The notes beneath the pieces were generated by a model. That model was not told the origin of the DNA. It ran no database searches and saw nothing but the letters and a program-made list of their open reading frames with translations. Positions 1 to 8,659 of a stretch of 64,000 nucleotides of DNA are shown one piece after another (within the stretch, counting starts at the first letter, position 1; each line of letters begins with the position of its first letter). The stretch is from Cohnella herbarum (GTDB taxonomy: Bacteria > Bacillota > Bacilli > Paenibacillales > Paenibacillaceae), in assembly GCF_012849095.1 (NCBI RefSeq), contig NZ_CP051680.1, forward strand, positions 6,382,001 to 6,446,000, read 5' to 3'. Position numbers and translations under genes: made by a program.

Positions 1-1910
1 GACCGATCATTGCGCAGCACCAACGAGGTGAGGGTATCCCGTCCGCTCAGGGATTCGATTCTTCCCCACGAGACGAGCTTCGGCTCGCCCTTCAAGCTGC
101 CCGTGTCGGCTTCGAGCCACAGCGGTTTCCAACCGCAGGTGCGCCGATGCCAGGTTTGCAGCGCTGCCCAGCGGTTCTTGTCGGCGTCGGTGATCCGGTT
201 GCCCTCGTTATCGAACTCGCCGATCGTTAAGCCGTTAACGCCAACGACGGCGGTGTCGAGCAAGATGGAGCCGAACGCGTCCCAATAATAACCCGTCGAT
301 GTGTTGATCGGCATGCCGTGAGATGCGGCGAGCGATGCCCACAGGCAGCGCTGGTTATGTCCGGCGATCTCATGAACCGCGCTATCGCCCGCGTCGCCGA
401 GATCGTCCATATTGATGAGATCGGTAACGTCGCGCATGAGCGGATGAATACCGTAATAGATGATCGAGATGTCGGGATCAATCGCTTTGGCGGCCTCGTA
501 AGTTAGCTTGAGCAAGGAGTAGGCAAGCCGTTCGCCCCGATAGGCGGGATCGCGGGGAACGCAGACGTCGGGTCCGGGATAGCCGTATCCGAAATCAAGC
601 TTCAGGGCCGCGGGCCGCCACTTGCGAACGAGACGTTGCGTTCGTTCGACGATCAGTTGCCTCGTCCGCTCCGAGCTTGGATCCAGCAGGTAGTGGTAAC
701 CGCCCTCGCCGATCGGATTGCCGGACCATCTCCATTGGCGGGGAACGCCGTCCAGTCCGCAGAGTAAATCTTGCGAGGACAAGCCGGACTTCTCTGGGTT
801 ATCCAACCAACCGATACTCTGCCAGACCGCAATGTCGTATCCTTGTTCGCGAAGTCCGTCCAGATCTGCTTCGAAATCCGGAAACCTCTCCAGATCGGGC
901 TCGCCGCTCCCGTTGTACGTTTCCCAACGATCGTCCAAGATGATCATGTCCGCCTCCACGCTGCTGGAAACCCTCTCCTTGTAACGTTTAAGATCGTAGC
1001 GCCCTTCCTTAAAGTCGCCCCAAGTGCAGATGAAGGAACGCGCATGGCGAGGAGACTTGGGCTCGAAAGGCCCGAAGGAGGTATATAGTCGAAGCAAAGC
1101 CTCGTATCCCGTATCGGCCCATGTTAAGCGCAAGGGATCGATCCACTCGCGTTTCCGAAGATCGGGCGACGTCCACAAGTCTTCGCGATAAGAGTAATGA
1201 AGGCATGCCGTCACGGATTGCAATTGCAGCGTCAACGGCGCGTCGGGAATATCGCCCGGCCCGAAAGCCAGCCAGCCGTCGCGTCCGCCCATCGCCGCGG
1301 CGTACATAGGTCTAGGGAAGGCCGCGGCATACGGAGTGCCCATCGCATCGCCGTAGCTGCCGAGGGGCAAGCGCGCGTCGCCCATATCCCAAGAGCGCCA
1401 GAACGAATGCGTCGGGGAGGAACCGGCGGCCGGGACGCAGTAGCCTTCCGAGGACCAATCCGGCCAGAAGGCATGATCGAGCCGAGGCGCGCGAGCGAGC
1501 TCGATGTCCGTCATCAGCCGGGTTCCGTATTGCAGGCTGATCACCCGGGTATCGGACAACCAGCTTACCTCCAGCCGCGAGAATCGCAAGCCCCAATCGG
1601 TCTCTTCGCATACGAAAGAGCCGCTGCCGTAACCGTCAAGGCTTAGCGCGAGGTGATAAATTCGCCGAGCGGAAGCCTCCGCGACCGTCACCGAGGCAAC
1701 GGAAGCTTTGACGTAATCGGTCCGGCCATCCGCTGACGCGATCTCGAACGCCGGCAGAAGACTGCCGGACCAACAGACTCGAGTCAAGCTGGACGACTCA
1801 ATCTCGCCTGATTCCGGTTCATGCCCCAGTACGGCCCGATCCTTTTCCGTGTCCCAGATCAAACATTTTCCCGCAACTCTAGCAACGATAGCGGAATTTC
1901 GCAGTTTCAT
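1..1910 (-). CDS. Clan GH-D glycoside hydrolase, alpha-galactosidase-like (3' end outside window)
   Basis: A reading frame of at least 636 codons runs from an ATG at 1910 down through the left edge with no stop, so the C-terminus is missing. AGGAAGGTG lies just upstream of the ATG. The N-terminal third (about residues 1-280) looks like the beta-sandwich seen in GH36-type enzymes. A TIM-barrel-like part follows, with the strand motif LKLDFGYGYPGPD (around 1310-1350), which matches the K-x-D nucleophile strand of alpha-galactosidases, and NMDDLGDAGD further on. By family it should hydrolyse alpha-linked galactose or a related sugar. There is no signal peptide, so it probably acts on imported oligosaccharides. 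It lies 112 bp downstream of, and on the same strand as, an AraC regulator. The exact GH family (27, 36 or other) is uncertain. Confidence 0.8.
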   Translation of the reverse strand, partial: MKLRNSAIVARVAGKCLIWDTEKDRAVLGHEPESGEIESSSLTRVCWSGSLLPAFEIASADGRTDYVKASVASVTVAEASARRIYHLALSLDGYGSGSFVCEETDWGLRFSRLEVSWLSDTRVISLQYGTRLMTDIELARAPRLDHAFWPDWSSEGYCVPAAGSSPTHSFWRSWDMGDARLPLGSYGDAMGTPYAAAFPRPMYAAAMGGRDGWLAFGPGDIPDAPLTLQLQSVTACLHYSYREDLWTSPDLRKREWIDPLRLTWADTGYEALLRLYTSFGPFEPKSPRHARSFICTWGDFKEGRYDLKRYKERVSSSVEADMIILDDRWETYNGSGEPDLERFPDFEADLDGLREQGYDIAVWQSIGWLDNPEKSGLSSQDLLCGLDGVPRQWRWSGNPIGEGGYHYLLDPSSERTRQLIVERTQRLVRKWRPAALKLDFGYGYPGPDVCVPRDPAYRGERLAYSLLKLTYEAAKAIDPDISIIYYGIHPLMRDVTDLINMDDLGDAGDSAVHEIAGHNQRCLWASLAASHGMPINTSTGYYWDAFGSILLDTAVVGVNGLTIGEFDNEGNRITDADKNRWAALQTWHRRTCGWKPLWLEADTGSLKGEPKLVSWGRIESLSGRDTLTSLVLRNDR

Positions 1911-2022
1911 ATCGCACACCTTCCTGTTCTGGAGCTTCGTCTACGCTTCATTATAAGAGCGGCTCCGAAAGGAAGTATTTAGCCGACATTGGGAAATAGG
2001 TGTCCAAAATCGCGATTTTGCT

Positions 2023-2913
2023 CTATGCTCTCTGATTAGGCCAGTGAATGCGATGATCGGCCTCGTACAAAGAAGAGCAGAAATCGGTCAGACTCATGCC
2101 CGTTTTTTTCTTGAACATTTTCCCGAAAGCGTGAATGTCGTTATATCCGACCTGAGCGGCGATCTCGCCGAACGACAGCGGGGATTGCAGGGCGAGCTCC
2201 TTCGCTTTGGAGATGCGCGCCCAGATCAGGAACTGCATCGGCGTCGTACCGAACGTCTTCTTGAATTCGGTGATAATATAGTTCCAAGACAGACCGGACA
2301 GTCTTTCGATTTCCGGAACGTTCAGATTGCGATCGAGATGATTCTCGATATGGTTCTTGACCAGAATTAGCCTGGCTAGATTTTTGCGTCGTTCCGGTTC
2401 CTCCGGCTTGGGAACGCAAACCTGGCGAGAGGTTTCGGAAAGGATGGACAACAGCAGCGCCTGGCATGCCAATCGGTTATCAAGACCGGGTTGGCGGTAC
2501 TTGGCGACGAGCTCCGCGAAATGATGCTCGACCGGTTGCCCGGCATAGTTTCCTAGCCAGTGCGTCCCATGAAGTAGTTCCTCCATCGGAAAAGGGGCAT
2601 CCGCGAAGTGAAATACGACGGTAATGGAAATGAACTCTTTGCCGGGCAAAGCGCGCAGACCATGGACTTCGAATGGACGATAGAAAAATACGTCGCCTTT
2701 CTCCACGACGTCGGCGACGTCGCCTACCGCGAATTCCCCTCGTCCGCCTATGACGTAATTGAGCGCGTATTGTTTCAGAATACGACCGGAGAATCCCCAG
2801 TCGCGGGGGGCGTTGAAGATATGGGCGAGCGAAATATAGGGCGGAAACCGGAAGTCGCTGAGCGCTTCGAGCGTTTCCTGGGGATGGAGGGCGGCCAGAT
2901 CGGGTTTAGGCAT
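2023..2913 (-). CDS. AraC family transcriptional regulator (cupin-type sensor)
   Basis: This 296-residue protein has a cupin-like N-terminal domain (about 1-170, typical of AraC-type sugar sensors) and a C-terminal double helix-turn-helix of the AraC class (about 190-290). The latter has the motifs IERLSGLSWNYIITEFKK and IAAQVGYNDIHAFGKMFKK. It is a cytoplasmic one-component regulator. It sits between a GH-D glycosidase gene on the same strand and a divergent sugar-acid dehydratase gene. By context it probably senses a plant-derived sugar and controls both flanks from the 185-bp divergent intergenic region. The ligand cannot be read from the sequence. Confidence 0.88.
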   Translation of the reverse strand: MPKPDLAALHPQETLEALSDFRFPPYISLAHIFNAPRDWGFSGRILKQYALNYVIGGRGEFAVGDVADVVEKGDVFFYRPFEVHGLRALPGKEFISITVVFHFADAPFPMEELLHGTHWLGNYAGQPVEHHFAELVAKYRQPGLDNRLACQALLLSILSETSRQVCVPKPEEPERRKNLARLILVKNHIENHLDRNLNVPEIERLSGLSWNYIITEFKKTFGTTPMQFLIWARISKAKELALQSPLSFGEIAAQVGYNDIHAFGKMFKKKTGMSLTDFCSSLYEADHRIHWPNQRA

Positions 2914-3098
2914 GACGGTAATGCTCCTTCCAGTTTTCGATTTCGAGCAGGATCGTAAGATTGGATACTATACCTTCGATTCTAGCTAACTACAGAAGCG
3001 ATTGCGAGTCTTACAATAAGAGAAGGGGAATAACCTGTATCCTGATCGCCGCAATCGCCGCAATTGAACCGCAATCGTCGTCGGAAAGAGGGATGAGG

Positions 3099-4292
3099 AT
3101 GAGAATTACTCGGCTTGAATTGCTAAAGGTTCCGCCGTCTTGGGTGTGGGTGCGTATTCATACGGATGCAGGCATTACGGGATTGGGGGAGCCCTACCTC
3201 GAGGATCACCCGGAAGTCGTCATGGCGGAAGTAAACCGGCTTGTTCCCTATCTCATTGGGGAGGACCCGACGCGTCTGGAATACTTATGGCGGAAAATGT
3301 ATGAATCCGGTAACGGATACCGAGGCGGTCCCGTCAAGATGAGCGCGATCAGCGGAATCGATATGGCGCTCTGGGACATTGCCGGGAAAGCTTGCGGGCT
3401 GCCCGTCTATAAGCTGCTCGGGGGCAAGCTTCGGGATCGGGTCAAAGTGTATCGTTCCTGTCATGACGAGCCGCCGTATACGGTTAGGCCCGGGCATCCT
3501 TATCGCCCGAGTCCTCCGACTTTCGCCGAACCGACCGACCGTTCCGATACGGCTCCCGAGCGTATGGCCCGATCCGCGGAGGAGCTTGTCCGCTGGGGAT
3601 TTCAATGCCTAAAGCTGCATTTCGGCCCTTCGGCCCGACTCGACGAGCCGGCCGACTTGGAGACCATCGTGCGCTGCGTAGCCGCCGTACGGAACGCGGT
3701 GGGCAGTCGGGTCGATATTGCAGTAGATATTCACAACACCCATATGAGCCGAGCAAGGCAACTCGTCGAAAGACTCGCGCCTTTCGGACTGTTGTTCGTC
3801 GAAGAGCCGCTGCCGCCGGAACGGATCGACCTGATCAAGCGTGTCGTAGACGCAACCGCAACGCCGATCGCCGCGGGAGAAAGATGGATGGGCAAGTGGG
3901 CTTTCCGGGAAGCGCTCGAAGCCGGAGTCTCCGTGGTGCAGCCCGACCTGGCTCATGCGGGAGGATTCACGGAGCTTCGCAAAATCGCCGCGATGGCCGA
4001 AGCGTCTTACGCTTCCATAGCGCCGCATTGCCCGCTTAGCGCGCTGAGCTTCGCCGCTTGCGTACAATTCGGCGCGGCGACGCCGAATTATCTGGTTCAG
4101 GAGCATAACGAAGTGAACGATAGCCGCGAAGGAGGGATTACGCGAATCGGAAGCGGGTATATGCGACATCCGTTCGAGCTCGGAGAAGACGGTTGCGTCC
4201 AAGTTCCGGATCTGCCGGGAATCGGTTTCGAGTTGGACGAGATCGGCTTCTTGGACATCATGAAGCAACCATGGCGGCCGGAGAGGGGCTAA
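3099..4292 (+). CDS. Mandelate racemase/muconate lactonizing (enolase) superfamily protein, galactonate dehydratase-like
   Basis: This 397-residue enolase-superfamily enzyme abstracts a proton alpha to a carboxylate, most likely to dehydrate a sugar acid. The N-terminal capping domain has the LxxLxVPP...VRIHTDAGITGLGEP pattern of the galactonate dehydratase (DgoD) group. The barrel carries D210-x-H212 (VDIHNTH), E235 (VEEP), E261 (AAGE) and H310 (APHCPL), which match the metal ligands and general acid/base residues of that group. The frame is open back to 2961, but GAGGG before the ATGs at 3093 and 3099, together with family alignment, favours 3099. It is divergent from the AraC gene and ends only 4 bp from the convergent membrane regulator. 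The substrate is unknown; a galactonate- or pectin-derived acid would fit the neighbours. Confidence 0.85.
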   Translation: MRITRLELLKVPPSWVWVRIHTDAGITGLGEPYLEDHPEVVMAEVNRLVPYLIGEDPTRLEYLWRKMYESGNGYRGGPVKMSAISGIDMALWDIAGKACGLPVYKLLGGKLRDRVKVYRSCHDEPPYTVRPGHPYRPSPPTFAEPTDRSDTAPERMARSAEELVRWGFQCLKLHFGPSARLDEPADLETIVRCVAAVRNAVGSRVDIAVDIHNTHMSRARQLVERLAPFGLLFVEEPLPPERIDLIKRVVDATATPIAAGERWMGKWAFREALEAGVSVVQPDLAHAGGFTELRKIAAMAEASYASIAPHCPLSALSFAACVQFGAATPNYLVQEHNEVNDSREGGITRIGSGYMRHPFELGEDGCVQVPDLPGIGFELDEIGFLDIMKQPWRPERG

Positions 4293-4296
4293 GCTC

Positions 4297-6522
4297 TCAG
4301 GCCTCTTTGCCGTTTTCCCCGGAAGGCGGGGAAGCCAAGCGGAACTGGGCAGGCGTCATGCCGTACGTTTTCTTGAACAGCGTAAAAAAATAAGTGCCGC
4401 CAAGGCCGACCTTCTCGCTGATGGCGGTGGCGGAATCGTTCGTCTGCCGGAGCAGCCGGACCGCTTCCTCCAATCGCGCGGCATTCACGTAATCGTTGAA
4501 GGACTGACGGGTAGCCTGCTTGAACAGTTTGCTCAGGTGACCGCTCGAATAATGAATCCGGTCGGCCGCCCATTCCAGGGACAGGTTCGGATCCTTGTAA
4601 TGGCCGCGTATGAGCTCCAGCACGGACTCGATCATTTCGAGATTTCGATTATTTCTTTTCTCGTCGATCCGTTCGATCAACGTACCGCAGAGAGGCTTCA
4701 ATGCAGCCCCGATATCGGTTAACGTCTCGAATTCCGAGAACGCGTACAGCAGGGATCCGTGCGTCTCGTAATCGCCGGCATCGGAAGAAAGGATGTTCAC
4801 GAACTGCTTGTGCACGGAGATGACGAGCTGATTGGCGTACACGAACGCGTACTTGTAATCGAGCCGTTGGATCGCTTCCAGGAACCGGTCGATTTCCTTC
4901 TCGGCATCCTTGAGATGGCCAAGCCGGATCGCTTCGATCAAGGAATCTTCGGTTTTCGATGGATAGTCCCCGGCCAGTCCGATCCGGGATACGGCCGTTT
5001 CGCGGTCGATGATGCTGCCATGACCGAGAAACAGGCGGTACTTCAAATATTCGCGGGCGCTATGGTAGGAGTCTTTGATCGCTGCTTGCGAATGGACGAC
5101 GTCGCCGATCCCGAGCGTTACGGACATCCGGAAATATTGCCGAACCGTCCCCTGCATCTCGATCATCGTCAGCAGGAAATGCTCCGTGAGCTTCGCTTCC
5201 CCGAATTGCACCAGGAGGGCAAGGCGGTCGTTCTCGACCTCCAGCGCCCGGTGCGTGCCGTGAGGCTTTAATAATTCGTCGGCGATATTGCGAATGGCAA
5301 AGCGGACCAGTTCCTGGTCTTTGTTGTCTCGGCCTAAGAACTGACGGTATCCGTCGATCTGGATGACGATTACGCAATATCGGCATTCGCCTCCGAACTT
5401 CCATTCGAGCAGGTTCGTTTCCGTCCCGCCGCTTGGCGATTGACCCGTCAATAGACGCCGAAGATAAGATTCCTGCAGAAGCGGATAGGCTTTCCTCCAG
5501 GACGCCTCGTGCAAGTTTTGTTGAATCTGGAATACCGAGTACGGTCGGTACATCCCGCTTGCCAGCCGGAAAGCGAGCAGCACTCCGACGATGGTCAGGA
5601 TAAGAATAGCAGCCCCGATGATCGTCTGCCGGTCGTCCATGCCCGGGAACAAAGGGTTGTAAGGTCGGGTTCCGACGAGAATCCAATCCGTATCCTCGGA
5701 TTTGGAATAGTAGATCGATTGCTTGTCTCCGAACGCCTCACTCGTAAAATGGCCTTGCGCCGACCCGGATGCCAGTATCGCTTGAACGAAAGGTTCGCTG
5801 GACAGATTGTTCAGGAACCGGGAAGAGTCGTTATGGGAAATGACTATGCCTCGCTTGTCGAGAACCATCCATTGGCTTCCTGTTGATTCCGAGAGGCTTC
5901 GGTTCAACTCCCCGATCGCCTTATCTTCGTTAACGTGAATAATGATGGCGCCGCTCTTCGGTATCAGATTAGAGAAATTCGAGTACAGAACGTAGGAGAG
6001 AATGGGCATCGGATTCACGGGAGTTCCGAGCGGGCTAAGATCCAGCCTCCTCGGAATGAAATCGAGCGAGGTATCGTTGCTTCCGCTCCGGATCCGTTGA
6101 ATGAGTTCCCCGTCAATGGCCTTCGTAATGCCGCGGTGATTAAGATAACGCCCGGTATTGCCGTTAAAGACGCTGATATATTCGACGAAAGGATAGACGG
6201 CTTGAATGTTGCGAAGCTTGATTACGACTTCGTTATCGAGCAATGGAGAGGTCGCGTTGCTGAGCATGGCCGTGATCAGATCGGGATCGTGCAGCAGCTC
6301 GTTGCCGATGGAAACGACCCGATCTTGAATCGAGGAGGAAGCTCGATCGAGCTGGTCCAACGTCGAGAGCGTTACCCGATTCATCTCGGCTTGGGTTTGA
6401 TAAGAGAAACGCTGATAGAGGAACGCGGAGATCAGGATTATGGATAGGAGCACGAGCAGGAGATAAGAGACGAGCAGTTTCCGATAAATCGCATAGCGCT
6501 TGAGATTACTCCATAAGGTCAT
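4297..6522 (-). CDS. Membrane-anchored AraC family sensor-regulator
   Basis: This 741-residue protein has one transmembrane helix near residues 17-38, an extracellular sensor region of roughly 260 residues (Cache-like by position), a second helix near 300-320, a cytoplasmic linker, and a C-terminal AraC-type helix-turn-helix (about 640-735). The last part includes EWAADRIHYSSGHLSKLFKQ and KVGLGGTYFFTLFKK. This architecture is common in Paenibacillaceae beside LplB/YtcP-type sugar importers, and this gene is divergent from exactly such an importer. It probably senses an extracellular oligosaccharide and activates the 6.7-11.9 kb operon. There is almost no gap to the convergent dehydratase gene. 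Confidence 0.9.
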   Translation of the reverse strand: MTLWSNLKRYAIYRKLLVSYLLLVLLSIILISAFLYQRFSYQTQAEMNRVTLSTLDQLDRASSSIQDRVVSIGNELLHDPDLITAMLSNATSPLLDNEVVIKLRNIQAVYPFVEYISVFNGNTGRYLNHRGITKAIDGELIQRIRSGSNDTSLDFIPRRLDLSPLGTPVNPMPILSYVLYSNFSNLIPKSGAIIIHVNEDKAIGELNRSLSESTGSQWMVLDKRGIVISHNDSSRFLNNLSSEPFVQAILASGSAQGHFTSEAFGDKQSIYYSKSEDTDWILVGTRPYNPLFPGMDDRQTIIGAAILILTIVGVLLAFRLASGMYRPYSVFQIQQNLHEASWRKAYPLLQESYLRRLLTGQSPSGGTETNLLEWKFGGECRYCVIVIQIDGYRQFLGRDNKDQELVRFAIRNIADELLKPHGTHRALEVENDRLALLVQFGEAKLTEHFLLTMIEMQGTVRQYFRMSVTLGIGDVVHSQAAIKDSYHSAREYLKYRLFLGHGSIIDRETAVSRIGLAGDYPSKTEDSLIEAIRLGHLKDAEKEIDRFLEAIQRLDYKYAFVYANQLVISVHKQFVNILSSDAGDYETHGSLLYAFSEFETLTDIGAALKPLCGTLIERIDEKRNNRNLEMIESVLELIRGHYKDPNLSLEWAADRIHYSSGHLSKLFKQATRQSFNDYVNAARLEEAVRLLRQTNDSATAISEKVGLGGTYFFTLFKKTYGMTPAQFRLASPPSGENGKEA

Positions 6523-6612
6523 GGATTCATTCCACCCTCATTTCCTCGAACGAACTTAGAAGCATTGTAGCTCGAAGATCGGCCAACTTTCAATGGAAAA
6601 GACGGGAATTTT

Positions 6613-6626
6613 TGAAATCGCTTACT
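6613..6626 (+). promoter_or_regulatory. Candidate cre (CcpA-binding) site
   Basis: TGAAATCGCTTACT matches 13 of 14 positions of the Gram-positive cre consensus TGWAANCGNTNWCA. It lies in the divergent region about 150 bp upstream of the first importer gene, which suggests carbon catabolite control of the locus. The match was made by eye and no binding data exist. Confidence 0.45.
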
Positions 6627-6773
6627 TTTCGAAGGGATCACCGATTATTGAAATCCTCCAAAAACCCGGGACATCCCGATTTCGCGTTTTTTAAAGTTTA
6701 CCCGGCGATTGCCGCGAGCTTAGACTTGAGCTATTCGGAACAGCATGATTGCTTAAGCGAGGGAGTGACCGTT

Positions 6774-7715
6774 GTGGTAACGAAAAGAAAAAGGGGTAAC
6801 GGCGGCATCGTCCGCGATATCGTAAGAAATCCGATCAGCTATTTGCTGGCGTTGCCGGCGATTCTGTACACGTTTATCTTCGGTTACGCGACGTTGCCGT
6901 ATCTGCTGATGGCTTTTCAGAAGTTTAGTTACGACACAACGTATTTCTGGCAGAACGAGCTGATCGGCTTCAAGAACTTCGAGTTTTTTTTCTTATCTAA
7001 TAATGCGCTCAGAGTCACTTGGAACACGATCAGGCTTAACTTCCTTTTTATCGTGTTCGGGCACGCGATGGCCGTCGTTCTCGCGGTTGCGATGAACGAG
7101 CTGAAGTCGCGATGGTTTCTGCGGACGTCGCAATCGATGTTCTTGTTTCCGTATTTCCTGTCCTGGGTCATCGTGAGTTACGTCGTCTATAATATTTTCT
7201 CCTCGCAATACGGGGTAGCGAACCAATTGTTGGAGATGGTCGGCATGCAGCCGAAAAATTGGTACGGCGATGCGGGGGCATGGACGAGCATATTGACCGT
7301 CATGCGGATCTGGAAGGATGCCGGATTGCTGGCCGTCATATTCCTCGCCGCGATTATCGGGATCGACAACGAATTGTTCGAAGCCGCCCGAATCGACGGG
7401 GCTAACCGCTGGCAACAGATCAAATCGATCACGCTGCCGCTGATGATGCCGACCGTACTCATTATGATGCTGCTGGCCATAGGCAAGATCTTCTACGGGG
7501 ATTTCGCCATGATGTATTCGATCATCCGAGATAACGGGCTGTTGCTGCCTACGACCGACGTTATCGATACTTACGTGTACCGCGCGCTTCGCTTGTCGGG
7601 GGATCCTTCCCAGGCGATGGCGGTCGGCATTTACCAGGCGGCAACGGGATTCATCCTCGTGTACTCCGTTAACCGGTTCATTCGCCGCAAGTTCCCGGAA
7701 GGAGCGTTGTTCTAA
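6774..7715 (+). CDS. ABC transporter permease, LplB/UgpA-like sugar importer subunit
   Basis: This 313-residue inner-membrane permease has about six hydrophobic segments and the permease loop motif EAARIDGANRWQQIKSITLP, which docks the ATPase. The frame is open further upstream, but GAGGGAG at 6759-6765 with 8-bp spacing points to the GTG at 6774. The next permease gene overlaps by one base (TAATG). No ATPase gene is present here. That is typical of Paenibacillaceae systems of this class, which are thought to share a multi-sugar ATPase encoded elsewhere. The substrate is probably an oligosaccharide released from pectin or galactan, judged from the neighbouring GH28 and GH-D genes. Confidence 0.9.
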   Translation: MVTKRKRGNGGIVRDIVRNPISYLLALPAILYTFIFGYATLPYLLMAFQKFSYDTTYFWQNELIGFKNFEFFFLSNNALRVTWNTIRLNFLFIVFGHAMAVVLAVAMNELKSRWFLRTSQSMFLFPYFLSWVIVSYVVYNIFSSQYGVANQLLEMVGMQPKNWYGDAGAWTSILTVMRIWKDAGLLAVIFLAAIIGIDNELFEAARIDGANRWQQIKSITLPLMMPTVLIMMLLAIGKIFYGDFAMMYSIIRDNGLLLPTTDVIDTYVYRALRLSGDPSQAMAVGIYQAATGFILVYSVNRFIRRKFPEGALF

Positions 7716-8587
7716 TGGCCTTATCCCGGTTCAAGCTCTCGAATGTCCTTATCTATGCGTTCTTGGCGCTCTTCGCGCTCTTCTGCTTCGGCCCGATGCT
7801 GCTCGTGCTCATGATCTCGATTACTTCCGAGGACTCGATCAGGCACAACGGGTACAGCCTGTTCCCGAACGAAATGTCGTTCGCCGCCTATCGAATGTTG
7901 TTCAACGATGCGGCTATCGTCATTCGAAGCTACGGCATTTCGCTCTTCGTAACGGTAGTAGGAACGCTGTCCGCCGTGGGGATCACGGGCATGGCCTCCT
8001 ATACGCTATTCAACAGGGCTGTGCGATACCGGAATCACTTGGCGTTGTTCTTCTTCTTCACGATGCTGTTCAACGGGGGGATCGTGCCCTGGTATATGAT
8101 CTGCCGGCAGCTGGGCTTAAACGATAATATCCTTGCCCTGCTTATTCCGAGCTTGTTGTTCAGCGCCTTTAACTTGTTCCTGACGCGTAATTATATGTTG
8201 TCGCTGCCTTACGCCCTGGTCGAGTCGGCTAAGATCGACGGCGCTAACGATGCGGTAATCGCTTTTCGGATTATTTTCCCGTTATGCAAACCCGTGCTTG
8301 CTACGATCGCCTTATTTTACGGGCTGGCTTATTGGAACGACTGGTGGAACGCCATCATGCTTGTGAGCGACCAGAAGATGTATCCGGTGCAATACTTTCT
8401 GTTTAAGCTGCAATCCGACATCCAGATGATGACGATGATTCAAGGAGTGAGCAATACGGGAGTTCTTCCGACGGAATCGGTGAAAATGGCGACGGCTATT
8501 CTGACGATCGGGCCGATCGTGCTCATGTATCCTTATTTGCAGCGGTATTTCGTGAAAGGTCTGGTAGTGGGTTCGATTAAAGGTTGA
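7715..8587 (+). CDS. ABC transporter permease, YtcP/UgpE-like sugar importer subunit
   Basis: This 290-residue partner permease has about six membrane spans and the loop motif ESAKIDGANDAVIAFRIIFPL. It is translationally coupled to the upstream permease through TAATG. Its C-terminus, KGLVVGSIKG, is the usual ending of YtcP-type permeases. It should form a heterodimer with the upstream permease for uptake of an oligosaccharide delivered by the lipoprotein encoded next. Confidence 0.9.
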   Translation: MALSRFKLSNVLIYAFLALFALFCFGPMLLVLMISITSEDSIRHNGYSLFPNEMSFAAYRMLFNDAAIVIRSYGISLFVTVVGTLSAVGITGMASYTLFNRAVRYRNHLALFFFFTMLFNGGIVPWYMICRQLGLNDNILALLIPSLLFSAFNLFLTRNYMLSLPYALVESAKIDGANDAVIAFRIIFPLCKPVLATIALFYGLAYWNDWWNAIMLVSDQKMYPVQYFLFKLQSDIQMMTMIQGVSNTGVLPTESVKMATAILTIGPIVLMYPYLQRYFVKGLVVGSIKG

Positions 8588-8659
8588 TCATTCGCGTCCC
8601 AGCCATTGCGGGAACGGATTCAACATAGGGCAATGATCCTACGAAGGAGGTCATGAACA

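Noticed and set aside
3609..4268. A 219-codon minus-strand frame opposite the enolase-superfamily gene
   Set aside because: The plus-strand frame has all catalytic residues. The opposite frame is Arg/Ser-rich and has no family features.
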